DNA from: Stenotrophomonas maltophilia
Lineage (GTDB): Bacteria > Pseudomonadota > Gammaproteobacteria > Xanthomonadales > Xanthomonadaceae
Direction: 5' to 3'
NCBI RefSeq assembly: GCF_002205165.1
Contig: NZ_NIVS01000051.1
Span: 1-52,669, forward strand
DNA length: 52,669 nucleotides
The translations under genes and the position numbers were made by a program. The stretch's first letter is position 1; every line of letters begins with the position of its first letter. Shown piece by piece: positions 1 through 6,716 of this stretch. The notes beneath the pieces are model-generated. The model saw nothing but the letters and a program-made list of their open reading frames with translations, was not told where the DNA came from and ran no database searches.

Positions 1-109
1 TAACTTTCGTTCCCCGCGCGGCTGTGGTCTTGCTTTCTGTTGTTTCTGGTGTGTTTGGCCCGGCGTTGGCCGGCCACCCCCCTGCAATCTGCCGCGATAC
101 AATAGACCC
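1..109. other. Left edge, upstream of rarA
   Basis: This short stretch has no gene I can support. It begins with TAA, which might be the stop codon of a gene lying outside the window, but that cannot be tested here. The only signal I see is TACAAT at 98-103, discussed as a promoter for rarA. Confidence 0.4.
98..103 (+). promoter_or_regulatory. Candidate -10 element of rarA-crcB
   Basis: TACAAT matches the sigma-70 -10 consensus at five of six positions and ends six bases before the GTG at 110. A start of transcription at its usual distance would fall on or next to that GTG, and no Shine-Dalgarno sequence precedes it, so the mRNA may be leaderless. No clear -35 is seen at 16-18 bp, so the call is tentative. 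Confidence 0.3.
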
Positions 110-1471
110 GTGGCCAGAAACCGAACGACTTTCAATGGGCCCGATCTGCTGACCGTGGATCGGGACAACATGCGTCCGCTCGCCGAGCGCATGCGCCCGC
201 AGACGCTGGATGAGATGGTGGGCCAGAAGCGCCTGCTCGCACCGGGCAGCGCGCTGCGCCGGGCGGTCGAGTCCGGCCATGTGCACTCGATGATCCTGTG
301 GGGCCCGCCGGGCTGCGGCAAGACCACGCTCTCGCTGCTGCTGGCGCATTACGCCGACGCCGAGTTCCGCGCGATCTCCGCCGTGCTGTCCGGCCTGCCC
401 GAGGTGCGCCAGGTGCTCGCCGAGGCCGCGCAGCGGTTCGCCGAAGGGCGCCGCACGGTGCTGTTCGTGGACGAAGTGCACCGCTTCAACAAGGCCCAGC
501 AGGATGCATTCCTGCCGCATATCGAGCGTGGGACCATCGTCTTCGTTGGCGCCACCACCGAAAATCCCTCGTTCGAGCTCAACTCGGCACTGTTGTCGCG
601 CTGCCGCGTGCACGTGCTCGAATCGGTGTCGCCGGCCGACATCGTCGAGTCGCTGGAGCGTGCGCTGCACGACAGCGAGCGTGGTCTCGGCAGCGAAGAC
701 CTGCAGGTGGCTCCCGAATCGCTGCTGGAAATCGCGACCGCCGCGGACGGCGACGTGCGCCGGGCCTTGACGCTGCTGGAGATCGCGGCCGAACTGGCCG
801 GCGGCGACGGCGGCCGGATCAGTCCGGAGATGTTGCTGCAGGTCCTGGCTGACCGCACCCGTCGCTTCGACAAGGGGGGCGAGCAGTTCTACGACCAGAT
901 CTCGGCGCTGCACAAATCCGTGCGCAGCTCCAACCCGGATGCCGCGCTGTACTGGCTGACCCGGATGCTCGATGGCGGCTGCGATCCGTCCTACCTGGCG
1001 CGGCGGCTGACCCGGATGGCCATCGAGGACATCGGTCTGGCCGATCCGCGGGCGCAGTCGATGGCGCTGGAAGCCTGGGATATCTACGAACGCCTCGGCA
1101 GCCCGGAAGGCGAGCTCGCGTTCGCGCAGCTGGTCCTGTACCTGGCCAGTACCGCGAAATCGAACGCGGGCTACGCCGCGTTCAACAAGGCCAAGCAGGA
1201 CGTGCGCGAGACCGGCACCCAGGAGGTGCCACTGCACCTGCGCAATGCGCCGACCAAGCTGATGAAAGAGCTCGGCTACGGCAAGACCTACCAGTACGAC
1301 CATGATGCCGACGGCGGCATCGCGCTGGATCAGACCGGTTTCCCCGATGCGATGGGCGAGCGCGTCTATTACGAGCCGGTGCCGCGCGGGCTGGAGATCA
1401 AGCTGAAAGAAAAGCTGGATCGCCTGCGTGCGGCGCGCGAACAGGCCCGTGCGGAGAAGGGTGCCGACTGA
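110..1471 (+). CDS. rarA: Replication-associated recombination protein A (AAA+ ATPase)
   Basis: RarA/MgsA is a clamp-loader-like AAA+ ATPase that acts at stalled replication forks. The 453-residue length matches the family. Walker A GPPGCGKT lies at about residues 64-71, Walker B LFVDEVH near 119-125, and the sensor segment GATTENPSF follows; the C-terminal half has the tetramerisation-domain hallmark HLRNAPTKLMKE. The start used is GTG at 110; an in-frame ATG at 170 would leave only about eight residues before the conserved RMRP segment, shorter than I recall for the E. coli protein, so GTG is preferred. The stop codon overlaps the crcB start by one base, so the two are co-transcribed. The identification is very secure; only the start is open. 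Confidence 0.96.
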   Translation: MARNRTTFNGPDLLTVDRDNMRPLAERMRPQTLDEMVGQKRLLAPGSALRRAVESGHVHSMILWGPPGCGKTTLSLLLAHYADAEFRAISAVLSGLPEVRQVLAEAAQRFAEGRRTVLFVDEVHRFNKAQQDAFLPHIERGTIVFVGATTENPSFELNSALLSRCRVHVLESVSPADIVESLERALHDSERGLGSEDLQVAPESLLEIATAADGDVRRALTLLEIAAELAGGDGGRISPEMLLQVLADRTRRFDKGGEQFYDQISALHKSVRSSNPDAALYWLTRMLDGGCDPSYLARRLTRMAIEDIGLADPRAQSMALEAWDIYERLGSPEGELAFAQLVLYLASTAKSNAGYAAFNKAKQDVRETGTQEVPLHLRNAPTKLMKELGYGKTYQYDHDADGGIALDQTGFPDAMGERVYYEPVPRGLEIKLKEKLDRLRAAREQARAEKGAD

Positions 1472-1869
1472 TGGAGGGCATCGGCGTGTGGTGGCAGCAG
1501 TTGGGCCTGGTGATGGCCGGGGGCGCACTGGGCGCCGCACTGCGCTTCATGGTCGGCGATGCGATGCTGCGGCAGTTCGGCAACGGCTTTCCGTGGGGCA
1601 CGCTGACGGTGAATCTGGCCGGTGCGTTCGTCGCCGGTTACGTGATGATCTGGCTGCAGAGCCGCGGCACGGCGGCGCTGTACTGGCGGGCATTCCTGAT
1701 CGTCGGGATCGTGGGTGGGTTGACCACGTTCTCCTCGATGATGCTGGAATCGCTGGTGTTCACCCGCACCGATCGCAGCGTGATGGTGCCGCTTTATCTC
1801 GGCGTGAGTCTGGTCGGTGGCATGGTGCTGGTGTGGGCCGGTGCGCGCGTGGCAGAGGCGTGGCGCTGA
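1471..1869 (+). CDS. crcB: Fluoride ion channel CrcB
   Basis: CrcB/Fluc is a small dual-topology inner-membrane channel that exports fluoride. The 132 residues form four hydrophobic segments. Family signatures are visible: GGALGAALRF near residue 13, a GTLTVNLAGAF segment near 42, and GGLTTFSSMMLE near 83, which includes the polar track and sodium-site region. The ATG overlaps the last base of the rarA stop, so translation is probably coupled. Bacterial crcB genes are often preceded by a fluoride riboswitch; there is no room for one here. Pairing with rarA rather than with a riboswitch suggests housekeeping expression. Confidence 0.95.
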   Translation: MEGIGVWWQQLGLVMAGGALGAALRFMVGDAMLRQFGNGFPWGTLTVNLAGAFVAGYVMIWLQSRGTAALYWRAFLIVGIVGGLTTFSSMMLESLVFTRTDRSVMVPLYLGVSLVGGMVLVWAGARVAEAWR

Positions 1870-1924
1870 CGCTTGCAGCGTAAATGCAGAAATCCACGGA
1901 AAACGCTGGATTAAAGTGATGTCT

Positions 1925-1936
1925 CACGATATCGTG
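1925..1936. promoter_or_regulatory. 12-bp perfect palindrome upstream of the AT-hook-like gene
   Basis: CACGATATCGTG is a perfect palindrome 29 bases before the start at 1965. Its place between a possible promoter and the gene would suit an operator, possibly autoregulatory. The regulator is unknown. Confidence 0.3.
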
Positions 1937-1964
1937 CGCGCCCCCGTTTGCATCCTCGTCCGTC

Positions 1965-2237
1965 ATGCGCGATGAACAAGACCCCGGAACACTGGAACTG
2001 ACGCTGCCGCGCAAACGCGGCCGTCCGCCCACGTTCGGCTACGCGATGACCGACGCACAGCGCGCCGCCCGCTACCGTGCGCGCCGCGCCGGCCAGGCCG
2101 GCCACGCCGATGTGCGCAACTGCAGCGACATGGTGCTGCTGGACAAGATCCGTGCGTCGATCACCAGCAAGGACCCGGAACTGACCGGGTTCCTGGTGCA
2201 CGTGCTCTGGCAGCGCTATCCGCTGCAGCTCAAGTAA
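1965..2237 (+). CDS. Small basic protein with AT-hook-like motif
   Basis: I do not recognise a named family. The 90-residue product starts acidic, then carries PRKRGRPP at about residues 15-22, which resembles an AT-hook (core GRP in a basic setting), followed by MTDAQRAARYRARR, a basic helix of a kind seen at the N-terminus of small DNA-binding proteins. The C-terminal part looks helical. A DNA-binding role is inferred from these motifs only. It follows crcB after a 95-bp gap with a 12-bp palindrome, so it is probably a separate transcript. It converges with the LysR gene on the other strand. Confidence 0.7.
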   Translation: MRDEQDPGTLELTLPRKRGRPPTFGYAMTDAQRAARYRARRAGQAGHADVRNCSDMVLLDKIRASITSKDPELTGFLVHVLWQRYPLQLK

Positions 2238-2388
2238 GGGCGGCCTGCCACTCGCGATACAGCGTGAGGTCGTGGTCGATCGACGGGTGCGTGGGGCACG
2301 GCTGGCCGCTGGCGTAGATGCGCGCGCCGTCCGCGTGTCGTTCCAATGAAATCCCCGCATCGGGGTCATGCAGGGCGGCGATACGTGC
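2230..2388 (-). other. Open frame directly downstream of and in frame with the LysR gene
   Basis: After the LysR stop at 2389-2391 the same frame stays open for 52 codons to a TGA at 2230-2232. The peptide is rich in His and Asp (it includes ASGQPCPTHPSIDHDLTLY) and looks more like a real protein than most shadow frames. It has no ATG or GTG start; a TTG about 38 codons from the end is the best candidate. It could be a small gene with a rare start, a stop-codon-shortened tail of the regulator, or chance. Its last bases overlap the end of the AT-hook-like gene. Confidence 0.25.
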
Positions 2389-3291
2389 TCAACCCGGCGT
2401 GGCGGCCTTACCGGCCCGCTCATGGTTGAGGAGCTCACCAAGGCGCATCGCCAGCGCCTTCACCAGCGGGTCGGCGGTGGCCCGGTGGAGCAGGGCGATC
2501 TCGAAGCTGTCGATCGGCGGCAGCCCCTGTTCGGCGCCCAGCACCGCGTGCTCGCGGCTCAATGCGCGCGCCGGCAGCAGGCTGATGCCCATGCCGTCGG
2601 CCACCGCGCCCTGGATCCCGCTCAGGCTGGAACTGGTGAAGCTGATCCGCCAGCGGCGGCCGAGCGCTTCGATCGCGTCGATGATGTCGTCGCGGTAGAG
2701 CCCGCGCGGCGGAAAGGTGACCAGTGGCACCGGGTCCAGGCCGATGCAGCCATTGCGGGCACTGTCGATCCAGACCATGGTCTCGGGCCAGCAGGCCACG
2801 GCGGCGCGGCTGTTGCGGCGCTGCTTGACCAGGATCAGGTCCAGCTCGCCGTGGTCGTAGCCGTGGGCCAGGTCGCGGCTGAGACCGCTGGTGACTTCCA
2901 GCTTCACCTGGGGGTGTTCGCGGTTGAAGGCGCCGAGCAGCTGGGTCGTTGCGGCGCTGACGAAATCCTCCGGCACCCCCAGCCGGACAGTGACCGCGAC
3001 CGTGGTCCCGGCCAGGGCTTCGAGCAGCTGGTCGTTGAGCGCCAGCAGTTGGCGCGCATGACCGAGCACGAGCTCGCCCGCATCGGTGGGATGCACGTCG
3101 CGGTTGCCGCGCACCAGCAGCGGATGGCCAGCCATTTCTTCCAGCCGGCGGATCTTCTGGCTGATGGTGGACTGGGTCGAGTGCAGACGCGCGGCGGCGG
3201 TGGTGAAGCTGGCGCAGTCGGCTACCATCACCATCGCGCGCAGCAGGTCCAGGTCGAACAGGGTGCGATTCGGTTTTTCACTGGCAGTCAT
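2389..3291 (-). CDS. LysR-family transcriptional regulator
   Basis: LysR regulators bind promoter dyads and respond to a small-molecule effector. From the ATG at 3291 the protein has 300 residues, the family norm. The winged-helix domain is at about residues 10-70 and includes the segment SFTTAAARLHSTQSTISQKIRRLE; a periplasmic-binding-like effector domain follows from about residue 92 (VRLGVPEDF). The open frame extends 68 codons further upstream, but that part is low-complexity and lies before the natural family start. It sits 50 bp downstream of the WYL regulator on the same strand and may share its transcript. Target genes are not evident; no divergent partner exists. Confidence 0.9.
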   Translation of the reverse strand: MTASEKPNRTLFDLDLLRAMVMVADCASFTTAAARLHSTQSTISQKIRRLEEMAGHPLLVRGNRDVHPTDAGELVLGHARQLLALNDQLLEALAGTTVAVTVRLGVPEDFVSAATTQLLGAFNREHPQVKLEVTSGLSRDLAHGYDHGELDLILVKQRRNSRAAVACWPETMVWIDSARNGCIGLDPVPLVTFPPRGLYRDDIIDAIEALGRRWRISFTSSSLSGIQGAVADGMGISLLPARALSREHAVLGAEQGLPPIDSFEIALLHRATADPLVKALAMRLGELLNHERAGKAATPG

Positions 3292-3341
3292 GCTGCCATT
3301 GTGAAGTGCAATGGCAGTCGCCGCCATCGCAGCAGAAAGAT

Positions 3342-4349
3342 TTACGCCTCCGCCGGCTGCGGTGCGGGCCTCGGTGCCGGATCGGCCGTCCGCTGCGTCA
3401 GGCTGCGCGCCACCCGCTCGCCGGCTTGGCGCAGCCGCTCGATCAGTGCGGGCGGGCCGAGCACCTCGAACTCCAGGTCCATGGCCAGCAGCCAATAGAT
3501 CACCGAGCCGATCGGATTGGCACCGCAGCGCAGCAGGCAGCGCGCGTCGTCGACACTTTCCAGCACGCCAGCGGAGGCGGGAATGCGCTGGCGCATCACA
3601 ACCAGCGGGGCGTGCAGGATGATCCGCGCTTCATCCGGGTATTGCCCGAGCGAAAGCGAGCGGGCCACCCACTGCCGCAGATCGCCATCGCCCGGCCCGG
3701 CACGCGGCGCGAAATGCGCACCTACTGCGGGAGGGCTGGTGATGCGGTCGATGCGGAAGGTGCGCCAGTCGTCGCGCGCGGGATCCCAGGCCACCAGATA
3801 CCAGCGCCGGTCCGTATGCACCACACCTTGTGGCTCCACCTGGCGTGAACTCGGCTGGCCGTCGCGGTCGATGTACTCGAAGGCCAGCTGCAGCTGGTCG
3901 CGGCAGGCGGCGGCCAGCGTGGTGAGCCGAGCCGCATCGACCAGTGGGCCGATCTGGTCCGTGGGCAGGATCGCCGAGCGCAGCGCCTCCAGCCGGGGGC
4001 GCAGGCGCGGCGGCATGGCCTGCTCGATCTTGACCAGCGCGGTGATCGCGGTCTGCTCGATCCCGCTGACCGTGCCGGTCACGGCCGTGCGCAACGCGAT
4101 CGCGGCGGCCAGGGCTTCCTCGTCGTCCAGCAGCAGGGGTGGCAGGGCGCGGCCCGGGCGAAACGCATACCCGCCGGCGATACCGGTGCTGGCGTGGATG
4201 GGATAGCCGAGCTGGCGCAACCGGTCGATATCGCGGCGCAGGGTGCGCGGATGGATGTCCATGCGCTCGGCCAGCGCGTTGCCGCTCCAGTGCGGGCGCG
4301 ATTGCAGCAGGGAGAGCAGGCTCAGCAGGCGGGCGGAGGCGGTCAACAT
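3342..4349 (-). CDS. YafY-type HTH/WYL-domain transcriptional regulator
   Basis: The 335-residue protein has an N-terminal HTH_11 winged helix (about residues 5-60, with ALAERMDIHPRTLRRDIDRL) and a WYL domain further on (around RRWYLVAWDPARDDWRTFRIDR), followed by a C-terminal WCX-like extension. Such proteins bind an effector through the WYL fold and often control one neighbouring enzyme gene. The start at 4349 (MLTASARL) matches the family; the frame runs 14 codons further without signals. It is divergent from the glutathione S-transferase gene across 115 bp that hold a long dyad, so that gene and the regulator itself are the likely targets. Confidence 0.9.
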   Translation of the reverse strand: MLTASARLLSLLSLLQSRPHWSGNALAERMDIHPRTLRRDIDRLRQLGYPIHASTGIAGGYAFRPGRALPPLLLDDEEALAAAIALRTAVTGTVSGIEQTAITALVKIEQAMPPRLRPRLEALRSAILPTDQIGPLVDAARLTTLAAACRDQLQLAFEYIDRDGQPSSRQVEPQGVVHTDRRWYLVAWDPARDDWRTFRIDRITSPPAVGAHFAPRAGPGDGDLRQWVARSLSLGQYPDEARIILHAPLVVMRQRIPASAGVLESVDDARCLLRCGANPIGSVIYWLLAMDLEFEVLGPPALIERLRQAGERVARSLTQRTADPAPRPAPQPAEA

Positions 4350-4359
4350 GGGCAAAGCG

Positions 4360-4400
4360 TAGCAGCCATTGCGGGCGGGTTCTGTCCGCAACGGTAGCTA
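4360..4400. promoter_or_regulatory. Extended dyad between WYL regulator and GST genes
   Basis: Two 15-base arms face each other: TAGCagCCATTGCGG at 4360-4374 and CCGCAACGGtaGCTA at 4386-4400, separated by 11 bases. Twelve of 15 positions are symmetric and the spacing inside both arms is the same. The site lies 11 bases upstream of the regulator start. It is a good candidate for the WYL regulator's operator. Confidence 0.5.
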
Positions 4401-4412
4401 GCCTTGGGGTCA

Positions 4413-4439
4413 CGGTGCAGGACCGCTTCGGTCGCACCG
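4413..4439 (+). promoter_or_regulatory. Leader hairpin before the GST gene
   Basis: CGGTGC (4413-4418) pairs with GCACCG (4434-4439) and GACCG (4421-4425) with CGGTC (4429-4433) around a CTT loop, leaving a two-base bulge. It sits just before the AAGGAG ribosome-binding site at 4451. It may stabilise the mRNA or be part of the promoter region; no function can be assigned. Confidence 0.3.
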
Positions 4440-4464
4440 CTGACCACCCTCAAGGAGTTTTCAG

Positions 4465-5070
4465 ATGTCCCTCGTCTTCTATTGGCACCCGATGTCCAGC
4501 GCCACCCCGGTCGCCCGCGCCCTGGCCGAATTGGCCGTCCCGCACGAGCGGGTCAGGATCGACATCCGCTCCGGCGAGCAGCGCACGCCTGAGTACCTGG
4601 CGATCAATCCCAACGGGAAGGTGCCGTGCCTGGTGGTGGAGGGCACGCCGCTGTTCGAAGCCCTGGCGATCCACCTGTGGCTGGGCGAGCACTACGGCGT
4701 CGCCAAGGGGCTGTGGCCGCAGGACGGCACGCCGGCGCGGCTGGAGGCGATGTCCTGGTGCACCTGGGCGTATGTCACCTATGGCGCAGTGATCGGGCGT
4801 GTGTGGCTGGCCACCACGGACGATGCGCTGCGCAATGCCGACCATGCGGCTGCGGGCATCCGCGCTGCCAATGAACTGCTGGATGTGCTGGAGGCGCGCT
4901 TGTCGCAGCAGCCGTGGATGCTGGGTGAGGCGTACTCGCTGGTGGATCTCGTGGTGGGCCAGGTGGTCGGCTACGGCACCTTCGTGGGCGCCGCCGTGGA
5001 CGCGCATCCAGCGGTGGCGGCGTGGCTGGCGCAGGTGCAGGCACGGCCGGCGATGCAGGGCGAGGCCTGA
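4465..5070 (+). CDS. Glutathione S-transferase family protein
   Basis: Cytosolic GSTs conjugate or reduce substrates with glutathione. The 201 residues show a thioredoxin-fold N-terminal domain with the cis-proline segment NGKVPCLVV (about residues 50-58) followed by LFEALAIHLWL, which matches the position where glutathione's gamma-glutamyl group is bound, and an all-helical C-terminal domain. The usual active-site Ser/Cys/Tyr region near residue 10 reads HPMSSATPVARAL, so a serine is likely catalytic. A clear AAGGAG ribosome-binding site lies 9 bp before the ATG. It is divergent from the WYL regulator and is probably controlled by it. The substrate is unknown. Confidence 0.88.
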   Translation: MSLVFYWHPMSSATPVARALAELAVPHERVRIDIRSGEQRTPEYLAINPNGKVPCLVVEGTPLFEALAIHLWLGEHYGVAKGLWPQDGTPARLEAMSWCTWAYVTYGAVIGRVWLATTDDALRNADHAAAGIRAANELLDVLEARLSQQPWMLGEAYSLVDLVVGQVVGYGTFVGAAVDAHPAVAAWLAQVQARPAMQGEA

Positions 5071-5128
5071 AGCAGGTGGCTTCATCTGGAATGTGCATGA
5101 CGCGCATTCCAAAATTTAACTGGTGAAT

Positions 5129-5168
5129 GGACCGGGCCCGACCGTAAGGTGGCCCGGTTCCTCTCTTT
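5129..5168 (+). terminator. Hairpin with U-rich tail after the GST gene
   Basis: ACCGGGCC (5131-5138) pairs with GGCCCGGT (5151-5158), an inner ACC/GGT pair closes on a GTAA loop, and TCTCTTTT follows. It ends the GST transcript, or acts as an attenuator of the amidohydrolase, whose ATG is only 16 bases further on. A second stem of ten pairs lies just upstream at 5087-5111 but lacks a U-tract. Confidence 0.5.
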
Positions 5169-5183
5169 TCCGGTGCACCGCCC

Positions 5184-6629
5184 ATGTCCCTGCGTCTTGC
5201 CCTTCCGGTGCTGCTTGCACTGGCCCCTTCCGCCTTCGCGGCCGAGCATGCCGATCTGATGATCCGGCATGCGACCGTGGTCGATGTGGAGCATGCCGCC
5301 ACCGTGCCGGACCAGACCGTCGTGGTGCGCGGCCAGGATATCGTGGCGGTGGGCAGCGACCGTGCAATGCGCAAGGCGTGGAGTGCCCGCCAGGAGGTCA
5401 ACGGCAAGGGGCGCTATCTGATTCCGGGCCTGTGGGACATGCACGTGCACTTCGGTGGCGGCCCGGACCTCATCGAAGAGAACAAGGCGCTGCTGCCGCT
5501 GTACATCGCCCATGGCATCACCACCATCCGTGACGCTTCCGGCGATCTGCCCGAGCAGGTGCTGCAGTGGCGCGGCGAGATCGCCAGCGGGCGGTTGGCC
5601 GGGCCGCAGCTGTTCACCTCGGGCGCCAAGATCGAAGGCATCAAGCCGGTCTGGAAGGGGACTCTCGAAGTCGGCTCGCAGAAGGACCTGGATGCCGCCT
5701 TCGTACGCTTGAAGCGCGACCGCGTCGACTTCGTCAAGATCACCGACAGCACCCTGACCCCGGCGTTGTTCCTGGCGGCCGTGCGGGGTGCGCGCGCCAA
5801 CGGGCTGCGGGCATCCGGGCATATCCCGATGGCGCTGACCGTGCAGCAGGCGGTCGATGCGGGCATCAGCTCGATCGAGCACCTGGACTATGCCTACAAG
5901 GCGGGCGTCAAGGACGAGGCAGCGATCGCCGCGGACTTCGCCGCCAAGCGCATCGATCGCGCCCAGGCCAACGCACGCCTGGATGCCGGGTTTGATCGCG
6001 ACACTGCCATGGCGGCCTACCGGGGCTTTGCCACCAAGGGCGTGTTCGTGACGCCGACCCTCAACGGCGGCCGGATCCTGGACTTCCTGGATCAGGATGA
6101 TCATCACGACGATCCCTACCTGGCCTACATCGGCCCGAAACTGCAGGCCACCTACGCCTGGCGCGTCGAGCGCGCGGCGAAGGCGACCCCGGCGCAGATC
6201 GAAGCGCGCCACCAGGAATACCATCAGGTCGCTGCGGTGCTGCCGATGCTGCAACAGGCCGGCGTGACGATCATGGCCGGCACCGATGCCGGCTTCCTCA
6301 ACTCCTTCAACTATCCCGGTATCGGCCTGCATGACGAGCTGTCGCTGTTCGTCAAGGAAGGGCTGACTCCGGCACAAGCATTGTCCGCGGCCACGCGCGC
6401 CGGTCCGGCCTGGTTCGGCACCCTGGACCGCTACGGTGCGGTCGCACCGGGCAAGGCGGCCGATCTGGTGCTGCTGGAACGCAACCCGCTGGAGGACATC
6501 GAGGCGACGCGCGGCATCCAATACGTGGTGCTGCGCGGCCGGGGGTATGACCGCAAGGCACTGGATGCGCTGCTGACGCAGACGAAAGAGAAGGTCGCAG
6601 CGTGGAAGGCTGAAGCGGCGAAGGAGTGA
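5184..6629 (+). CDS. Secreted metal-dependent amidohydrolase (imidazolonepropionase-like)
   Basis: The 481-residue protein has a Sec signal peptide ending near AFAA (residue 20) and an amidohydrolase TIM barrel. The metal ligands are visible: HVH at residues 87-89 in LWDMHVHF, a candidate carboxylated lysine K185 in FVKITD, H213 in ASGHIPMAL, H233 in SIEHLDYAY, and D368 in MAGTDAGF. The C-terminus returns to the beta-sandwich typical of the superfamily (APGKAADLVLLERNPLED). Relatives include secreted dipeptidases and prolidase-like enzymes; the exact substrate cannot be read from the sequence. The protein probably works in the periplasm. It stands alone, between the GST gene and a convergent glycosidase. 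Confidence 0.85.
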   Translation: MSLRLALPVLLALAPSAFAAEHADLMIRHATVVDVEHAATVPDQTVVVRGQDIVAVGSDRAMRKAWSARQEVNGKGRYLIPGLWDMHVHFGGGPDLIEENKALLPLYIAHGITTIRDASGDLPEQVLQWRGEIASGRLAGPQLFTSGAKIEGIKPVWKGTLEVGSQKDLDAAFVRLKRDRVDFVKITDSTLTPALFLAAVRGARANGLRASGHIPMALTVQQAVDAGISSIEHLDYAYKAGVKDEAAIAADFAAKRIDRAQANARLDAGFDRDTAMAAYRGFATKGVFVTPTLNGGRILDFLDQDDHHDDPYLAYIGPKLQATYAWRVERAAKATPAQIEARHQEYHQVAAVLPMLQQAGVTIMAGTDAGFLNSFNYPGIGLHDELSLFVKEGLTPAQALSAATRAGPAWFGTLDRYGAVAPGKAADLVLLERNPLEDIEATRGIQYVVLRGRGYDRKALDALLTQTKEKVAAWKAEAAKE

Positions 6630-6716
6630 TGGTTCGGCGCGCTCACTGAGCAATGGGCGCGCACGGGTCCCGGGGGCAGGCAGGTCCTGGGCACACAGCT
6701 CTGGCGGCGTGCCGGT

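Noticed and set aside
1300..1471. A fluoride riboswitch ahead of crcB
   Set aside because: crcB overlaps the rarA stop by one base and the upstream bases are rarA coding sequence.
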